Shown: positions 35,024 to 44,379, numbered from the stretch's first letter. The stretch: 64,000 nucleotides of DNA from CBDCHC01 sp965217075 (GCA_965217075.1 CBDCHC010000005.1:1-64000), one strand, 5' to 3'. Notes: generated by a model not told the origin, from the sequence alone. Made by a program: numbers and translations.

Positions 35024-36049
35024 CTAATATACTAATTTCCAATCAATAATAGAGTTAAACATAAATGGCACAATACTTTCATCATTTATAATAATAATAT
35101 TTTTTATATGTAATTTTTTTTTGATTAAGGTAATTTTCTCTTTATTATATGATAGTTTATAAAATTTAGCACCAAATTTAGCGCAAAAATCTTCTAATTT
35201 GTCCAAAGCATTGTATGTATCAAAAACCTGAGTATAGATTTCTATGGCAATCGGTGCATTAAAAATACCAGCACAGCCACAACTTGACTCTTTATGTTTT
35301 TTACTATGTGGCGCACTATCTGTACCTAAGAAGAATTTTTTATTACCTGATATAGCCGCTTGTATTAATGCTTGCTGGTGATAAGATTTTTTTAAAATTG
35401 GCAGACAATAATAATGAGGACGAATGCCACCTATAAACATATCATTCCGATTACAATATAAATGATGTGGGGTTATTGTAGCTGCTATATTATTATTACA
35501 ACTTAATACAAAATCAACACTATCTTTAGTAGTAATATGCTCAAATACTATACGTAAATCAGGAAAATCTTGAATTAATTTAACCAAAGTGTTTGTTATA
35601 AATATTTTTTCTCTATCAAAAATATCAATATTTTTATTAGTTTCTTCGCCATGAACAAGCAACACCATATCTAATTTTTGCATTTGTGCTAATACCGGAT
35701 AAATATTTTTAATGTCGCTGACACCGTAATTAGAGTTTGTGGTGCTACCAGCTGGATATAATTTAAATCCTAATATATTATTTTCTTTAGCAGTTTTTAC
35801 TTCATCTGTATTAGTATTATCAGTTAAATATAGCGTCATAAATGGCATAAAATTGCCATTAACAGCAGCTAAAATGCGTTTTTTATAAGATAAAGCTAAT
35901 TTAGTTGTAGTAATAGGCGGATCTAAGTTAGGCATAATTAACGCTCTACTCATTTGCTTGGCACTAAAATTTACTACATTTTCCATTATTTTATTATCAC
36001 GCAAATGTAGATGCCAGTCATCTGGCTTTATTATTGTTATTTGTTGCAT
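35024..36049 (-). CDS. pyrC: dihydroorotase (type II)
   Basis: Zinc amidohydrolase that closes carbamoyl-aspartate to dihydroorotate in pyrimidine synthesis. 341 residues (E. coli 348). Metal and catalytic residues visible: His13 and His15 in DWHLHLRD, the carbamylated Lys96 in LGFKLYPAG, His133 in LVHGEE, His171 in FEHITT and Asp244 in LGTDSAPH. The substrate loop is present in the LALSYKKRI and HHLYCNRND parts. It overlaps nudE by 13 bases, so pyrC is third in a hemC-nudE-pyrC run on the minus strand. The upstream carbamoyl phosphate comes from carAB at 11999-17016. Confidence 0.97.
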   Translation of the reverse strand: MQQITIIKPDDWHLHLRDNKIMENVVNFSAKQMSRALIMPNLDPPITTTKLALSYKKRILAAVNGNFMPFMTLYLTDNTNTDEVKTAKENNILGFKLYPAGSTTNSNYGVSDIKNIYPVLAQMQKLDMVLLVHGEETNKNIDIFDREKIFITNTLVKLIQDFPDLRIVFEHITTKDSVDFVLSCNNNIAATITPHHLYCNRNDMFIGGIRPHYYCLPILKKSYHQQALIQAAISGNKKFFLGTDSAPHSKKHKESSCGCAGIFNAPIAIEIYTQVFDTYNALDKLEDFCAKFGAKFYKLSYNKEKITLIKKKLHIKNIIIINDESIVPFMFNSIIDWKLVY

Positions 36050-36582
36050 TTTGTTAAAATATCTTTTACCATATAAAGTGCTGCAATGCTTCTAGCTTCA
36101 GTTAAATTTTTATCATATACTAATTGATGTAGATTAGATAACTTATGTTTCACAACTTTAAGTGGTTCTGGTTCATCTCCTTCTAATGTATTATGATATA
36201 AGTCTTGTGCCATAATAATATGAGTTTTATTAGCTTGATAAGCTGGAGCTAGAGTCATTGTTTTTATATGTTGTAATTTTTTTGCCCCAAAACCAATTTC
36301 TTCTTGTAACTCACGATTAGCTGCTTGTAAAATAGTTTCATTTGCATCAATTTTACCTTTTGGTAACGATAATTCATAACACTCTGTACCAACAGAATAT
36401 TCATAAATCATCATTACACTATCATCTATGATAGGCACAATTAATACAGCTCCATTGCCAGTTGGTTTTAATCTTTGGTAGCTTCTTTTTTCTTTATTAC
36501 TAAATTCAACCTCAACTGACTCTATATTAAAAATTTTAGTATGAAAAATATTTTTAATATTACTAAGTTTTGGTTTTTTCAT
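36037..36582 (-). CDS. nudE: ADP compounds hydrolase NudE
   Basis: Nudix hydrolase that cleaves ADP-ribose, Ap3A and NADH to AMP products. The ATG at 36582 (181 residues, E. coli 186) is chosen because an earlier in-frame ATG at 36618 lies inside hemC and the family starts near here. The Nudix box GKIDANETILQAANRELQEE and the following IGF occupy about residues 76-98. IVPIIDD and VGTECYELSLPKG before it and LAPAYQANK plus LEGDEPEPL after it are NudE-specific. Seven bases after hemC; overlaps pyrC by 13. Confidence 0.94.
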   Translation of the reverse strand: MKKPKLSNIKNIFHTKIFNIESVEVEFSNKEKRSYQRLKPTGNGAVLIVPIIDDSVMMIYEYSVGTECYELSLPKGKIDANETILQAANRELQEEIGFGAKKLQHIKTMTLAPAYQANKTHIIMAQDLYHNTLEGDEPEPLKVVKHKLSNLHQLVYDKNLTEARSIAALYMVKDILTKCNK

Positions 36583-36589
36583 AATTAAT

Positions 36590-37504
36590 TTAATTTTCTT
36601 GTAATATTTGCCTAGCACCTCTTGCTAATAATTTATTAGCTAATTCATATCCTATAATTGTAGCATCATTTTTATCCCCACTAATGCTTTCTTTAAGAAT
36701 AAGACTATTTTTTATACTACCAACTAAACCAGTAATAGTTAATATATTATTATTTATAGTAGCAAAGCCAGCAATAGGAGAGCTGCAACTACCAGATAAT
36801 TTTTCATTCATTGCTCTTTCTGCGTTTACTGCTAATGTAGTTTTATGATCAATTAATGGCTTTATTAGCTCAATAATACTATCATTAGCTTGAAGAACCT
36901 CAATACCAATTGCCCCTTGCCCTACAGCTGGTAAACTTTCTTTAACATTAAATTCTTGTTTTATTCTATATTCTAACTTTAGTCTCTCTAAACCAGCGCA
37001 AGCAAGAATAATAGCATCATAATAATTATTGTCTAATTTTTTAAGTCTGGTATTTATGTTTCCACGTAAATCAATAATTTGTAAATCAGGTCTCATAGCT
37101 TTTATTTGTACAATACGACGCATGCTACAGGTGCCAATTTTGCTTTTTATTGGTAAATCATTTATATTATTATATTTATTAGCGACGAATGCATCAAGTG
37201 GATTATCACGCTTTAGTACGGCGCCAATGATAAAACCATCTGGCATTTTGTATGGAATATCTTTTAAAGAGTGCACAGCAATATCAGCTTTGCCTTGTTG
37301 CATAGCGATCTCTAACTCTTTAATAAATAAACCTTTACCACCAATTTTAGCTAATGGCGCTTCTAATAGCTTATCGCCTTGAGTGCTAATTTTTACTAAC
37401 TCTACTTTTATATCAACATAGTGTTTTTGTAGTTGAGTGCTAACAAACTCCGCTTGATATAATGCAAGTGGACTTTTTCTAGTAGCAATTTTTATAACTC
37501 TCAT
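36590..37504 (-). CDS. hemC: hydroxymethylbilane synthase (porphobilinogen deaminase)
   Basis: Polymerises four porphobilinogens to hydroxymethylbilane in haem synthesis. 304 residues. Seen: IATRKSPLALYQAEF, the KISTQGD segment, GGKGLFIKELE, catalytic Asp in HSLKDIP (about 82), TCSMRRIVQ with phosphate-contact Arg, and the dipyrromethane-anchoring Cys240 in SGSCSSP. First gene of hemC-nudE-pyrC; hemD, its usual neighbour, is not present. Divergent from the thioredoxin-like gene at 37564. Confidence 0.98.
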   Translation of the reverse strand: MRVIKIATRKSPLALYQAEFVSTQLQKHYVDIKVELVKISTQGDKLLEAPLAKIGGKGLFIKELEIAMQQGKADIAVHSLKDIPYKMPDGFIIGAVLKRDNPLDAFVANKYNNINDLPIKSKIGTCSMRRIVQIKAMRPDLQIIDLRGNINTRLKKLDNNYYDAIILACAGLERLKLEYRIKQEFNVKESLPAVGQGAIGIEVLQANDSIIELIKPLIDHKTTLAVNAERAMNEKLSGSCSSPIAGFATINNNILTITGLVGSIKNSLILKESISGDKNDATIIGYELANKLLARGARQILQEN

Positions 37505-37563
37505 TATTAAAATTATATAAAATTATAATTTAGTAATTTTAACAATATTAATGAGGATTAGCT

Positions 37564-37938
37564 ATGGAATTAACTCAAGTAAAAAATTTTCTTGCTAATA
37601 ACAGACAGCAAAAAAATATTTTAATACTAATGCATTTAACAGATTGTCCTTGGTGCCACTTTGTGATAGAAGAGATTTTACAGCCAATGAGTACCCTTAA
37701 AGAGTACGATAAAATAAAAATCTATCAATTAGATGCAGATAGTGATTTTGAGTTTATTAATTTTGACAATAAAAAAATTAGCACTAATAATTTTTTATCA
37801 ATTTATAATATTGATTTTTATCCAACATTATTATTATTTAATTATAAAGGTAAATTATTAGAGAAGGTTGTTGGAGTAGCAAGTAAAGATTTTTATTGGA
37901 CAGAATTGGATAATATATTGGAAAAATATGAAAATTAA
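37564..37938 (+). CDS. thioredoxin-fold protein with CPWC motif
   Basis: 124 residues, no signal peptide, so probably cytosolic. The redox motif Cys28-Pro-Trp-Cys31 (TDCPWC) and a cis-Pro in DFYPTLLLF mark a thioredoxin fold; LLLFNYKGKLLEKVVGV matches the usual beta4-beta5 hairpin. The CPWC sequence and FxxYxIxxYPT pattern resemble the thioredoxin-like (Thioredoxin_2/SoxW) group more than TrxA, which has CGPC. Role unknown; the overlap of 11 bases with argH suggests co-transcription rather than function. Divergent from hemC. Confidence 0.82.
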   Translation: MELTQVKNFLANNRQQKNILILMHLTDCPWCHFVIEEILQPMSTLKEYDKIKIYQLDADSDFEFINFDNKKISTNNFLSIYNIDFYPTLLLFNYKGKLLEKVVGVASKDFYWTELDNILEKYEN

Positions 37939-39313
37939 TAAATCTTGGGGGGGTCGTTTTCAGCAGCCAACAGATGAGATGGTTAAATTTTTTAACTCAT
38001 CTGTTAATTTTGATAATATTCTTGCACCTTACGACATTAAAGGCTCTATAGCCCATGTAACTATGTTGTATAAATGTGATATTATTAGTAAAAATGAGGC
38101 TGATATTATTATTAATGGATTAGAAAAGATTTTAACTGAAATTAACAATAATGAATTTATATGGAGTGATGATTTAGAAGACGTGCATATGAATATTGAA
38201 GCTCGTTTAGTTGATATTGTAGGCGATATTGGTAAAAAATTACATACTGCTAGAAGTAGAAATGATCAAGTAGCCACTGATATTCGTTTATATTTACGAG
38301 ATAATATAAAATTAATTGGTAATAATATTACACAATTACAATTAGCATTAATTACTTTAGCAGAAAAAAATACTGCAACTATTATGCCTGGTTTTACTCA
38401 TTTACAAGTAGCACAACCTATTAGTTTCGCTCATCATTTAATAGCATATTATGAGATGTTTCAGCGTGATAATGCAAGACTTAAAAGCTGTTTACAACGT
38501 ATTAATATTATGCCACTTGGCAGCGCTGCTTTGGCTGGCACTACTTACCCGATTAATAGAGATATTACTGCTAAGTTATTAGGATTTAATGGAATTTGCC
38601 AAAATTCATTAGATGCAGTAAGTGATAGAGACTTTGCTATTGAGTTTTTAAGTGCTGCTAGTATTATTATGATGCATTTATCTAGATTATCAGAAGAGTT
38701 AGTTTTGTGGTCAAGCGCTCAATTTGATTTTATTGAGATAGCAGATAGTTTTACTACTGGATCGTCAATTATGCCTAATAAGAAAAACCCTGATGTAGCA
38801 GAACTTGTACGGGGTAAAACAGGCAGGGTTTATGGTAATTTAATGGCAATGTTGACAATAATGAAAGCACAGCCACTAGCTTATAATAAGGATAATCAAG
38901 AGGATAAGGAGCCATTATTCGATACTATAACAACACTTAATAATTCTCTTAAAATTTATACTGGCATGATACCTGCAATCAGGGTGAAAGAAAATAATAT
39001 GTTGTCAAGTGCTATTAAAGGCTATGCTACAGCAACTGATTTAGCAGATTATTTAGTAAAAAAAGGTATAACTTTTAGAGACGCTCATACAGTAGTTGGT
39101 GAAATTGTTGCTTTTGCTATTGATAAAGGAGTTGATTTAGGTGAGATGACTTTGGCAGAAATGCAAAAATTTAATAAAAATATTAATAAAGATATTTTTA
39201 CAGTACTTAGCTTGACTAGTTCATTGAATGCTAGAAATCATCTTGGTGGAACAGCAGAAAAACAAGTTATAAAGCAAATAGATAAAGCAAAAAAATCAAT
39301 TTATTTGCAATAA
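37928..39313 (+). CDS. argH: argininosuccinate lyase
   Basis: Last step of arginine synthesis: argininosuccinate to arginine and fumarate. 461 residues. Seen: WGGRFQQPTDEMV at the start, DVHMNIE, LHTARSRNDQVATD, the TAGTTH-equivalent GFTHLQVAQPISFAHH with the catalytic His, and the superfamily signature GSSIMPNKKNPD with the catalytic Ser on the mobile loop. The ATG at 37928 lies inside the previous gene. fmt follows after 14 bases. Confidence 0.98.
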   Translation: MKINKSWGGRFQQPTDEMVKFFNSSVNFDNILAPYDIKGSIAHVTMLYKCDIISKNEADIIINGLEKILTEINNNEFIWSDDLEDVHMNIEARLVDIVGDIGKKLHTARSRNDQVATDIRLYLRDNIKLIGNNITQLQLALITLAEKNTATIMPGFTHLQVAQPISFAHHLIAYYEMFQRDNARLKSCLQRINIMPLGSAALAGTTYPINRDITAKLLGFNGICQNSLDAVSDRDFAIEFLSAASIIMMHLSRLSEELVLWSSAQFDFIEIADSFTTGSSIMPNKKNPDVAELVRGKTGRVYGNLMAMLTIMKAQPLAYNKDNQEDKEPLFDTITTLNNSLKIYTGMIPAIRVKENNMLSSAIKGYATATDLADYLVKKGITFRDAHTVVGEIVAFAIDKGVDLGEMTLAEMQKFNKNINKDIFTVLSLTSSLNARNHLGGTAEKQVIKQIDKAKKSIYLQ

Positions 39314-39327
39314 ATATTAAAACTTTT

Positions 39328-40251
39328 ATGAAAATAATTTTTGCCGGCACTCCAGATTTTGCGCTTACTATTTTAAAGGAACTGTATAAATATCATCAAA
39401 TAGTTGCAGTTTTTACTCAAATAGATAGAAAAAAAGGTAGAGGTAGAAAGCTAAGAACATCAGTTGTGAAAGATTTTACGTTAAGTAATAATTTAAATCT
39501 TTATCAAGCACAAAGTATAAATACTGCTAAGGTAGTTGATATTATTAAACACTTGCAAGCAGATGTTATGGTGGTTGCATCTTATGGTCTTTTATTGCCT
39601 AAAACTATTTTAAATATAACAAAATATGGTTGCATTAATGTACATGGCTCTATATTGCCTAAATGGCGGGGTGCTGCTCCTATTGAACGTGCAATTTTAG
39701 CTAATGATAAAAAGACTGGCATAAGCATTATGAAAATGGACGCTGGTTTAGATACGGGAGATGTTTTTTTTACAACAGAATGTGTAATTAATGACAACGA
39801 TACTGCGCAAACATTACGAGATAAATTAGCAATTTTAGGCGCTAAAACCATTATAGAAACGCTTAATAATATTGATATTTTGAAAATGAAGCCACAGACT
39901 GGTATAACAAGTTATGCGCATAAATTAAATAAAAATGAAGCTTGGATTAACTGGAATCATAATATGAAATATATACAAAGACAAATACGTGCTTTTAATC
40001 CATATCCTATTGCACAAACTCTTGCCAGCAGTGATAAATTTGATAAGAAAGTTTTAAGAATTTTATCGGCTGATATTGTCAACAATAATGGCGATAAAGG
40101 TGAAATCATAATCAATAAAAATAGTGTAGTAATTAATGGCGATAAAGACGCTTTATCGCTTAATGTTGTGCAGCTTGCAGGTAAAAAAGCAATTAAGATT
40201 AAAGATTTTAATAACGCTTATAAATTAAAAAGTGTATTTAATAAAAATTAA
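39328..40251 (+). CDS. fmt: methionyl-tRNA formyltransferase
   Basis: Formylates initiator Met-tRNA with 10-formyl-THF. 307 residues (E. coli 315). N-terminal Rossmann-like domain: IIFAGTPDFA at the start, the folate/catalytic loop VHGSILPKWRGAAPIERAI (Asn-His-Asp set, about 106-124), and MDAGLDTGD. The C-terminal OB-like tRNA-binding domain begins around 205 (WINWNH). The usual partner def is not adjacent. Relevant here because this window shows candidate unusual start codons, and all initiation still needs formyl-Met. Confidence 0.97.
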   Translation: MKIIFAGTPDFALTILKELYKYHQIVAVFTQIDRKKGRGRKLRTSVVKDFTLSNNLNLYQAQSINTAKVVDIIKHLQADVMVVASYGLLLPKTILNITKYGCINVHGSILPKWRGAAPIERAILANDKKTGISIMKMDAGLDTGDVFFTTECVINDNDTAQTLRDKLAILGAKTIIETLNNIDILKMKPQTGITSYAHKLNKNEAWINWNHNMKYIQRQIRAFNPYPIAQTLASSDKFDKKVLRILSADIVNNNGDKGEIIINKNSVVINGDKDALSLNVVQLAGKKAIKIKDFNNAYKLKSVFNKN

Positions 40252-40365
40252 CTTTAGGAATTATTTTAGCTTTTATAGGTTATTAAGTTTTTTCAGTAAA
40301 GATTAGTTTATTAATATGATCTTAGCTTATGATATATTAAAAATAGAATTTTTTAATTATATCAA

Positions 40366-40441
40366 TGGCTCCCCGACCTGGGCTCGAACCAGGGACACAA
40401 GGATTAACAGTCCTTCGCTCTACCAACTGAGCTATCGGGGA
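40366..40441 (-). tRNA. tRNA-Asn (anticodon GTT)
   Basis: On the minus strand the 76 bases fold as a standard cloverleaf: acceptor TCCCCGA pairing with TCGGGGA, D arm AGCTCAGTTGGTAGAGC, anticodon stem-loop GGACTGTTAATCC with anticodon GTT, and a T arm with GGTTCGAGCC. A genomic CCA end is present (40366-40368 on the plus strand read TGG). Close to E. coli tRNA-Asn. It lies in a 240-base gap between fmt and pilD that holds nothing else but its promoter. Confidence 0.98.
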
Positions 40442-40453
40442 ACAAAGTCGCTA

Positions 40454-40482
40454 ATTATAGTTAGTTTTTTGTTTTTAGTCAA
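40454..40482 (-). promoter_or_regulatory. sigma70 promoter of tRNA-Asn
   Basis: Read on the minus strand, TTGACT (40482-40477), a 17-base spacer and TATAAT (40459-40454) stand 13 bases before the first base of the tRNA, placing the start point about six bases upstream of the mature 5' end. The boxes and spacing equal those of the isc promoter, so housekeeping promoters here are recognisable despite the A+T background. Confidence 0.85.
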
Positions 40483-40492
40483 ATAACTTATA

Positions 40493-41230
40493 TTATTGTA
40501 GGTAAATTTTATTAAACCATAATATTAATAACAAAGCAGTTATCATGCAAGGCGCAAAAGCAAAAACTTTAGCAGGATTTTTTACTTTAATTAGATAAAA
40601 AATAATACCAATTAATGACGATATTAGTAGTATTTTTGGTAATATTTGCCAACCAAACCAAGCACCAAATATACTAAATAAAGTAAAATCTCCATAACCT
40701 AAGCCATCTTTATTAGTAATTATTTTAAATAACCAGAATATAAGCCATAAACTAATATAAGCGACTATAGCACCAACTACAGCAGCATGTATATTGCCAA
40801 AATATAAATTATATAAAAGTCCTAACCAAATTATAGGTATAGTGATAATATTAGGCACTAAGAGATATTTATAATCCATCACAAATAATATTATTAGTGC
40901 ATAATTAAGCATAAGAAAATATATCAGCTCTATATTAAAACCTATAATAAGATAAATAACAATAGTGCTAATACCGCTAATCAACTCTATTAAAAAGTAT
41001 GTTATATCAATTTTTTGTTGGCAGTATTGACATCTATTATTACGCAAATAACTAAATATAGGAATAAGGTTAATATAGTTTATAGTTTTTTTACAGTTAG
41101 GACAAAAAGAGCGTGATGGTTGTATTAGATTGATATTATAATTTGCTAACATCTTTGGCACTCTGTAAATTATAGTTGTAAGAAAACTACCAATTATTAC
41201 GCCAGTTATTAGTAGAATTATAATTATCAT
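40493..41230 (-). CDS. pilD: prepilin peptidase / N-methyltransferase
   Basis: Polytopic inner-membrane aspartyl protease that cleaves type IV prepilin and pseudopilin leaders and methylates the new N-terminus. 245 residues. Seen: N-terminal helix, the GSFLTTIIYRVP segment, zinc-binding Cys43-x2-Cys46 and Cys67-x2-Cys70 (FCPNC, CQYC), and the two catalytic aspartates, Asp119 in VMDYKYLLVPN and Asp181 in GYGDF. The cytosolic N-terminal domain required for methylation is present. No pilin or pilBC genes lie beside it, so its substrates are elsewhere. Ten bases downstream of icd. Confidence 0.93.
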   Translation of the reverse strand: MIIIILLITGVIIGSFLTTIIYRVPKMLANYNINLIQPSRSFCPNCKKTINYINLIPIFSYLRNNRCQYCQQKIDITYFLIELISGISTIVIYLIIGFNIELIYFLMLNYALIILFVMDYKYLLVPNIITIPIIWLGLLYNLYFGNIHAAVVGAIVAYISLWLIFWLFKIITNKDGLGYGDFTLFSIFGAWFGWQILPKILLISSLIGIIFYLIKVKNPAKVFAFAPCMITALLLILWFNKIYLQ

Positions 41231-41240
41231 TTTTTATAAA

Positions 41241-42485
41241 TTATAAATTATCAATAATTTTGTCACCAAATTTAGAACAAGAAAGAAGTGTTGCATTATC
41301 TAGCATCCTTGCTAGGTCATAAGTTACTGTTTTATTAATAATTGTTTTAGTTATAGCTTTAATAATTAAATCAGCAGCCTCATGCCATCCTAAATGATGT
41401 AACATCATTTCAGCTGATAAAATAATTGAGGCAGGATTAACTTTATTTTGTCCTGCATATTTTGGTGCCGTGCCGTGCGTGGCCTCAAAAACTGCAATAT
41501 TATCAGATAAATTAGCTCCTGGCGCAATGCCAATACCGCCTACTTGAGCGGCTAAAGCATCGGAAATATAATCACCATTTAAATTCAGTGTTGCGATAAC
41601 TGAGTATTCTTGAGGGCGTAATAAAATTTGTTGTAAAAAAGCATCTGCAATTACATCTTTTATAATAATTATACTGCCATTTTTTGGGTTAATAATTTGA
41701 CACCAAGGACCACCATTAATCTGTGTAGCACCAAATTCTTCATAAGCAAGTTTATAACCCCAGTCTCTAAAACCACCTTCGGTAAACTTCATGATATTGC
41801 CTTTATGTACTAAAGTTACTGATGGTTTATTATTAATTATCGCATAATTTATTGCTTTACGCACTAGGCGCTTAGTGCCTTCAATTGATACTGGTTTAAT
41901 GCCAATCCCAGAAGTATTTGGAAAACGAATTTTATCTACATTCATTTTATTTTGTAAAAAATCAATTATCTTTTTGACTTCAGGTGTACCAACTTCATAT
42001 TCAATACCAGCATAAATATCTTCACTATTTTCACGAAAAACTATCATATCTATTTTTTCAGGTTCTTTTACTGGACTTGGAGTGCCAGTGAAATAACGTA
42101 CTGGACGCAAACAAACATATAAATCTAATTTTTGACGAATAGCAACATTTAGTGAGCGCATACCACCACCAACTGGCGTAGTAAGAGGACCTTTAATAGC
42201 GACACTATATTCTTTAATTGCTGATATTGTTTCTGCTGGTAAGTAACTACCATATAATTTATTAGCTTTTTCTCCAGCAAATATTTCCATCCATTTAATG
42301 GACTTAGCATTATGATACGCTTTAGCAACAGCACTGTTAACTACATTAATCATTACAGGAGTTATATCAATTCCTATACCGTCACCTTCTATATAAGTAA
42401 TAATTGGATTATTACCAACTTGAATTATATTGTTACTATAAGTTATTTTATCGCCCTTTATTAGCTTAATATTTTTATCATTCAT
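41241..42485 (-). CDS. icd: isocitrate dehydrogenase (NADP+)
   Basis: TCA-cycle oxidative decarboxylation of isocitrate to 2-oxoglutarate with NADP. 414 residues (E. coli 416). Seen: EGDGIGIDITP, the substrate loop MRSLNVAIRQKLDLYVCLRPVRYF with the Ser that is phosphorylated in enterics, FRENSEDIYAGIEY, LVHKGNIMKFTEG, and the NADP-binding ATHGTAPKYAGQ. The start overlaps the rimI stop by ATGA. Not obviously part of a metabolic cluster: ilvA, rimI, icd and pilD share a strand and tight spacing. Confidence 0.97.
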   Translation of the reverse strand: MNDKNIKLIKGDKITYSNNIIQVGNNPIITYIEGDGIGIDITPVMINVVNSAVAKAYHNAKSIKWMEIFAGEKANKLYGSYLPAETISAIKEYSVAIKGPLTTPVGGGMRSLNVAIRQKLDLYVCLRPVRYFTGTPSPVKEPEKIDMIVFRENSEDIYAGIEYEVGTPEVKKIIDFLQNKMNVDKIRFPNTSGIGIKPVSIEGTKRLVRKAINYAIINNKPSVTLVHKGNIMKFTEGGFRDWGYKLAYEEFGATQINGGPWCQIINPKNGSIIIIKDVIADAFLQQILLRPQEYSVIATLNLNGDYISDALAAQVGGIGIAPGANLSDNIAVFEATHGTAPKYAGQNKVNPASIILSAEMMLHHLGWHEAADLIIKAITKTIINKTVTYDLARMLDNATLLSCSKFGDKIIDNL

Positions 42486-42886
42486 AATAATTTATTTAGT
42501 TGTAGAATAAATATTTTAGCATTATCACCGTTACGATAATATTTTTTTCTTATAGTGGTTTGCTTAAAGCCAATTTTTTTATATAACGCTATAGCAGCGG
42601 TATTATTTTCTCTTACTTCTAAGAAAATATTTTTTTTAATATCCTTTAATTTAATTATAAGATTAGTAGCTATAGCTATTTTTCTGTATTTTTTATCAAC
42701 AACTAAACGCATTATTTCAATAATATCAGTTATTTGATAAACAATAAAACCAATAATTTCTTGATTAATTACTGCTAAATTTATTAAATAATTTTTATTA
42801 AAATAATCAAGTTGCCAGTAATATTTATCATTATTTTTATCTAAACTATAAATTTTTTTAATATCACTATTTTTCGCTTTTTTTAT
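42482..42886 (-). CDS. rimI: ribosomal protein S18 alanine N-acetyltransferase, ATA start
   Basis: GNAT-family acetyltransferase. The only canonical in-frame start is an internal ATG at 42712 (76 residues), but codons upstream encode a normal RimI front half: SLDKNDKYYWQLDYF and NQEIIGFIVYQITD. Downstream, IFLEVRENNTAAIALYKKIGF and RKKYYRNGDNAKIF are diagnostic. From 42896 (in-frame stop) to 42712 there is no ATG, GTG or TTG. ATA at 42886-42884 overlaps the ilvA stop TAA as ATAA, exactly where a four-base ATGA overlap is expected, giving 134 residues beginning xKKAKNSDI. Motif A reads YRKIAIAT, lacking the usual Gly. An alternative is a one-base indel in the seven-A run, which would join an ATG in the end of ilvA. 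Confidence 0.75.
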   Translation of the reverse strand: MKKAKNSDIKKIYSLDKNNDKYYWQLDYFNKNYLINLAVINQEIIGFIVYQITDIIEIMRLVVDKKYRKIAIATNLIIKLKDIKKNIFLEVRENNTAAIALYKKIGFKQTTIRKKYYRNGDNAKIFILQLNKLL

Positions 42887-44379
42887 AAGAAATATTTATA
42901 AGCTTCATTATTAGTCTCATTATAATAAACATAAGATATTTTATCTAATATTTTCTCTAAAGACAACGTATCATTTGTTTGAAAACCAACTAAAACTCTG
43001 CCGTAAGCAGAGCCATGATTACGATAGTGAAATAATGAAATATTATATTTACCACTAATTTTGGTTAAAAAATCTAATAATGCCCCTATTTTTTCTGGAA
43101 ATTCAAACCTATATAATAATTCACCACCAGTATCGGCTCTGCCGCCAACCATATAACGAATATGAGTTTTAGCAATTGAATTATCACTTAAATCATAAGC
43201 AATAAAATGCTGTTGTAGTTTTATTAATAATTGTTTTTTATTTATAGGGCTACCAACTAAAGATATGCCTACAAAAACATAAGCGTTATCTTTAGCTGCA
43301 AAACGATAATTAAATTCTGTTATAGTGTAATTTTTAATATAATTACAAAAATTTAAAAAACTACCAGGTTTTTCGTTAATATTAACAGCAAAAATAACTT
43401 CATTTTGCTCGCCTAATTCTGCTCTTTCTGCTACGTAACGTAAGTTGTTAAAATTTATATTACCACCAGAAACAATGCTAATGATATTTTTTTTATTTAT
43501 ATTATGTTGTTGTATATATTTTTTAATACCAGCAATAGCTAATGCTCCAGATGGCTCTGTTATAGCTCGGCTATCATCATATATGTCTTTAATAGCAGCA
43601 CAAATTTCATCGTTAGTAACTAAAACAGCATCGTCTATTAAATTTTTAGTAATAATAAATGGTAATTTACCAATTTGTTTGACAGCTACACCATCTGCAA
43701 ACCTACCAACATCTTGTAGCACTATTCTTTTTTTTGTTTTTAATGTATTATGCATAGTTGGGGTATCTTCTGGCTCAACAGCAATAATTTTTATATTAGC
43801 ATGGTAATGTTTTATATAACTACTGATACCACTAATAAGGCCACCACCCCCAACAGGAATAAATATATAATCAATATTTTCTAGTTGTTGCAATAATTCT
43901 TTAGCTATAGTTCCTTGACCAGCAATAACATCTAGATCATCATATGGATGAATAAATGCTAACTTATTTTTTTCAGCTAATTTTTTAGCAAAATTATAAC
44001 AATCATCATATACATCGCCCTTAAGTATAACTTTTGCCCCTAAATTTTTTACAGCATCTATTTTTATTTGAGTAGTATTTATAGGCATAACTATAGTTGC
44101 TTGTATTGTTAATTTTTTGGCAGAAAAAGCTACTCCTTGTGCGTGGTTACCAGCAGAAGAGCTTATGACGCCTAATAATTTTTGTTCTTTTGTTAGATTT
44201 GCTATTTTTTGATAAGCACCACGTATTTTGAAAGAAAAAACATCGCTATTATCTTCACGTTTAAGATATATATTGTTTGCAAACTTAGTGCTTAATTTAT
44301 TTGCTAACTCCAGTTTTGAAACTTTTACAACATCATAAACTTTAGAGTTATTTATTATTTTTATTATTTTATTTAACAT
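42883..44379 (-). CDS. ilvA: threonine ammonia-lyase, biosynthetic
   Basis: PLP-dependent deamination of threonine to 2-oxobutanoate, first step toward isoleucine. 498 residues (E. coli 514). Catalytic domain: LKREDNSDVFSFKIRGAYQ with Schiff-base Lys51, SSAGNHAQGVA, the Gly-rich phosphate cup PVGGGGLISG. The regulatory tail (about 325-498) holds two ACT-like halves (FAVNINEKPGSFLNF and YRFEFPEKIGALLDF), so isoleucine feedback is likely. Its stop overlaps the proposed ATA start of rimI; its own start overlaps the cbbY remnant by 11 bases. Confidence 0.97.
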   Translation of the reverse strand: MLNKIIKIINNSKVYDVVKVSKLELANKLSTKFANNIYLKREDNSDVFSFKIRGAYQKIANLTKEQKLLGVISSSAGNHAQGVAFSAKKLTIQATIVMPINTTQIKIDAVKNLGAKVILKGDVYDDCYNFAKKLAEKNKLAFIHPYDDLDVIAGQGTIAKELLQQLENIDYIFIPVGGGGLISGISSYIKHYHANIKIIAVEPEDTPTMHNTLKTKKRIVLQDVGRFADGVAVKQIGKLPFIITKNLIDDAVLVTNDEICAAIKDIYDDSRAITEPSGALAIAGIKKYIQQHNINKKNIISIVSGGNINFNNLRYVAERAELGEQNEVIFAVNINEKPGSFLNFCNYIKNYTITEFNYRFAAKDNAYVFVGISLVGSPINKKQLLIKLQQHFIAYDLSDNSIAKTHIRYMVGGRADTGGELLYRFEFPEKIGALLDFLTKISGKYNISLFHYRNHGSAYGRVLVGFQTNDTLSLEKILDKISYVYYNETNNEAYKYFL

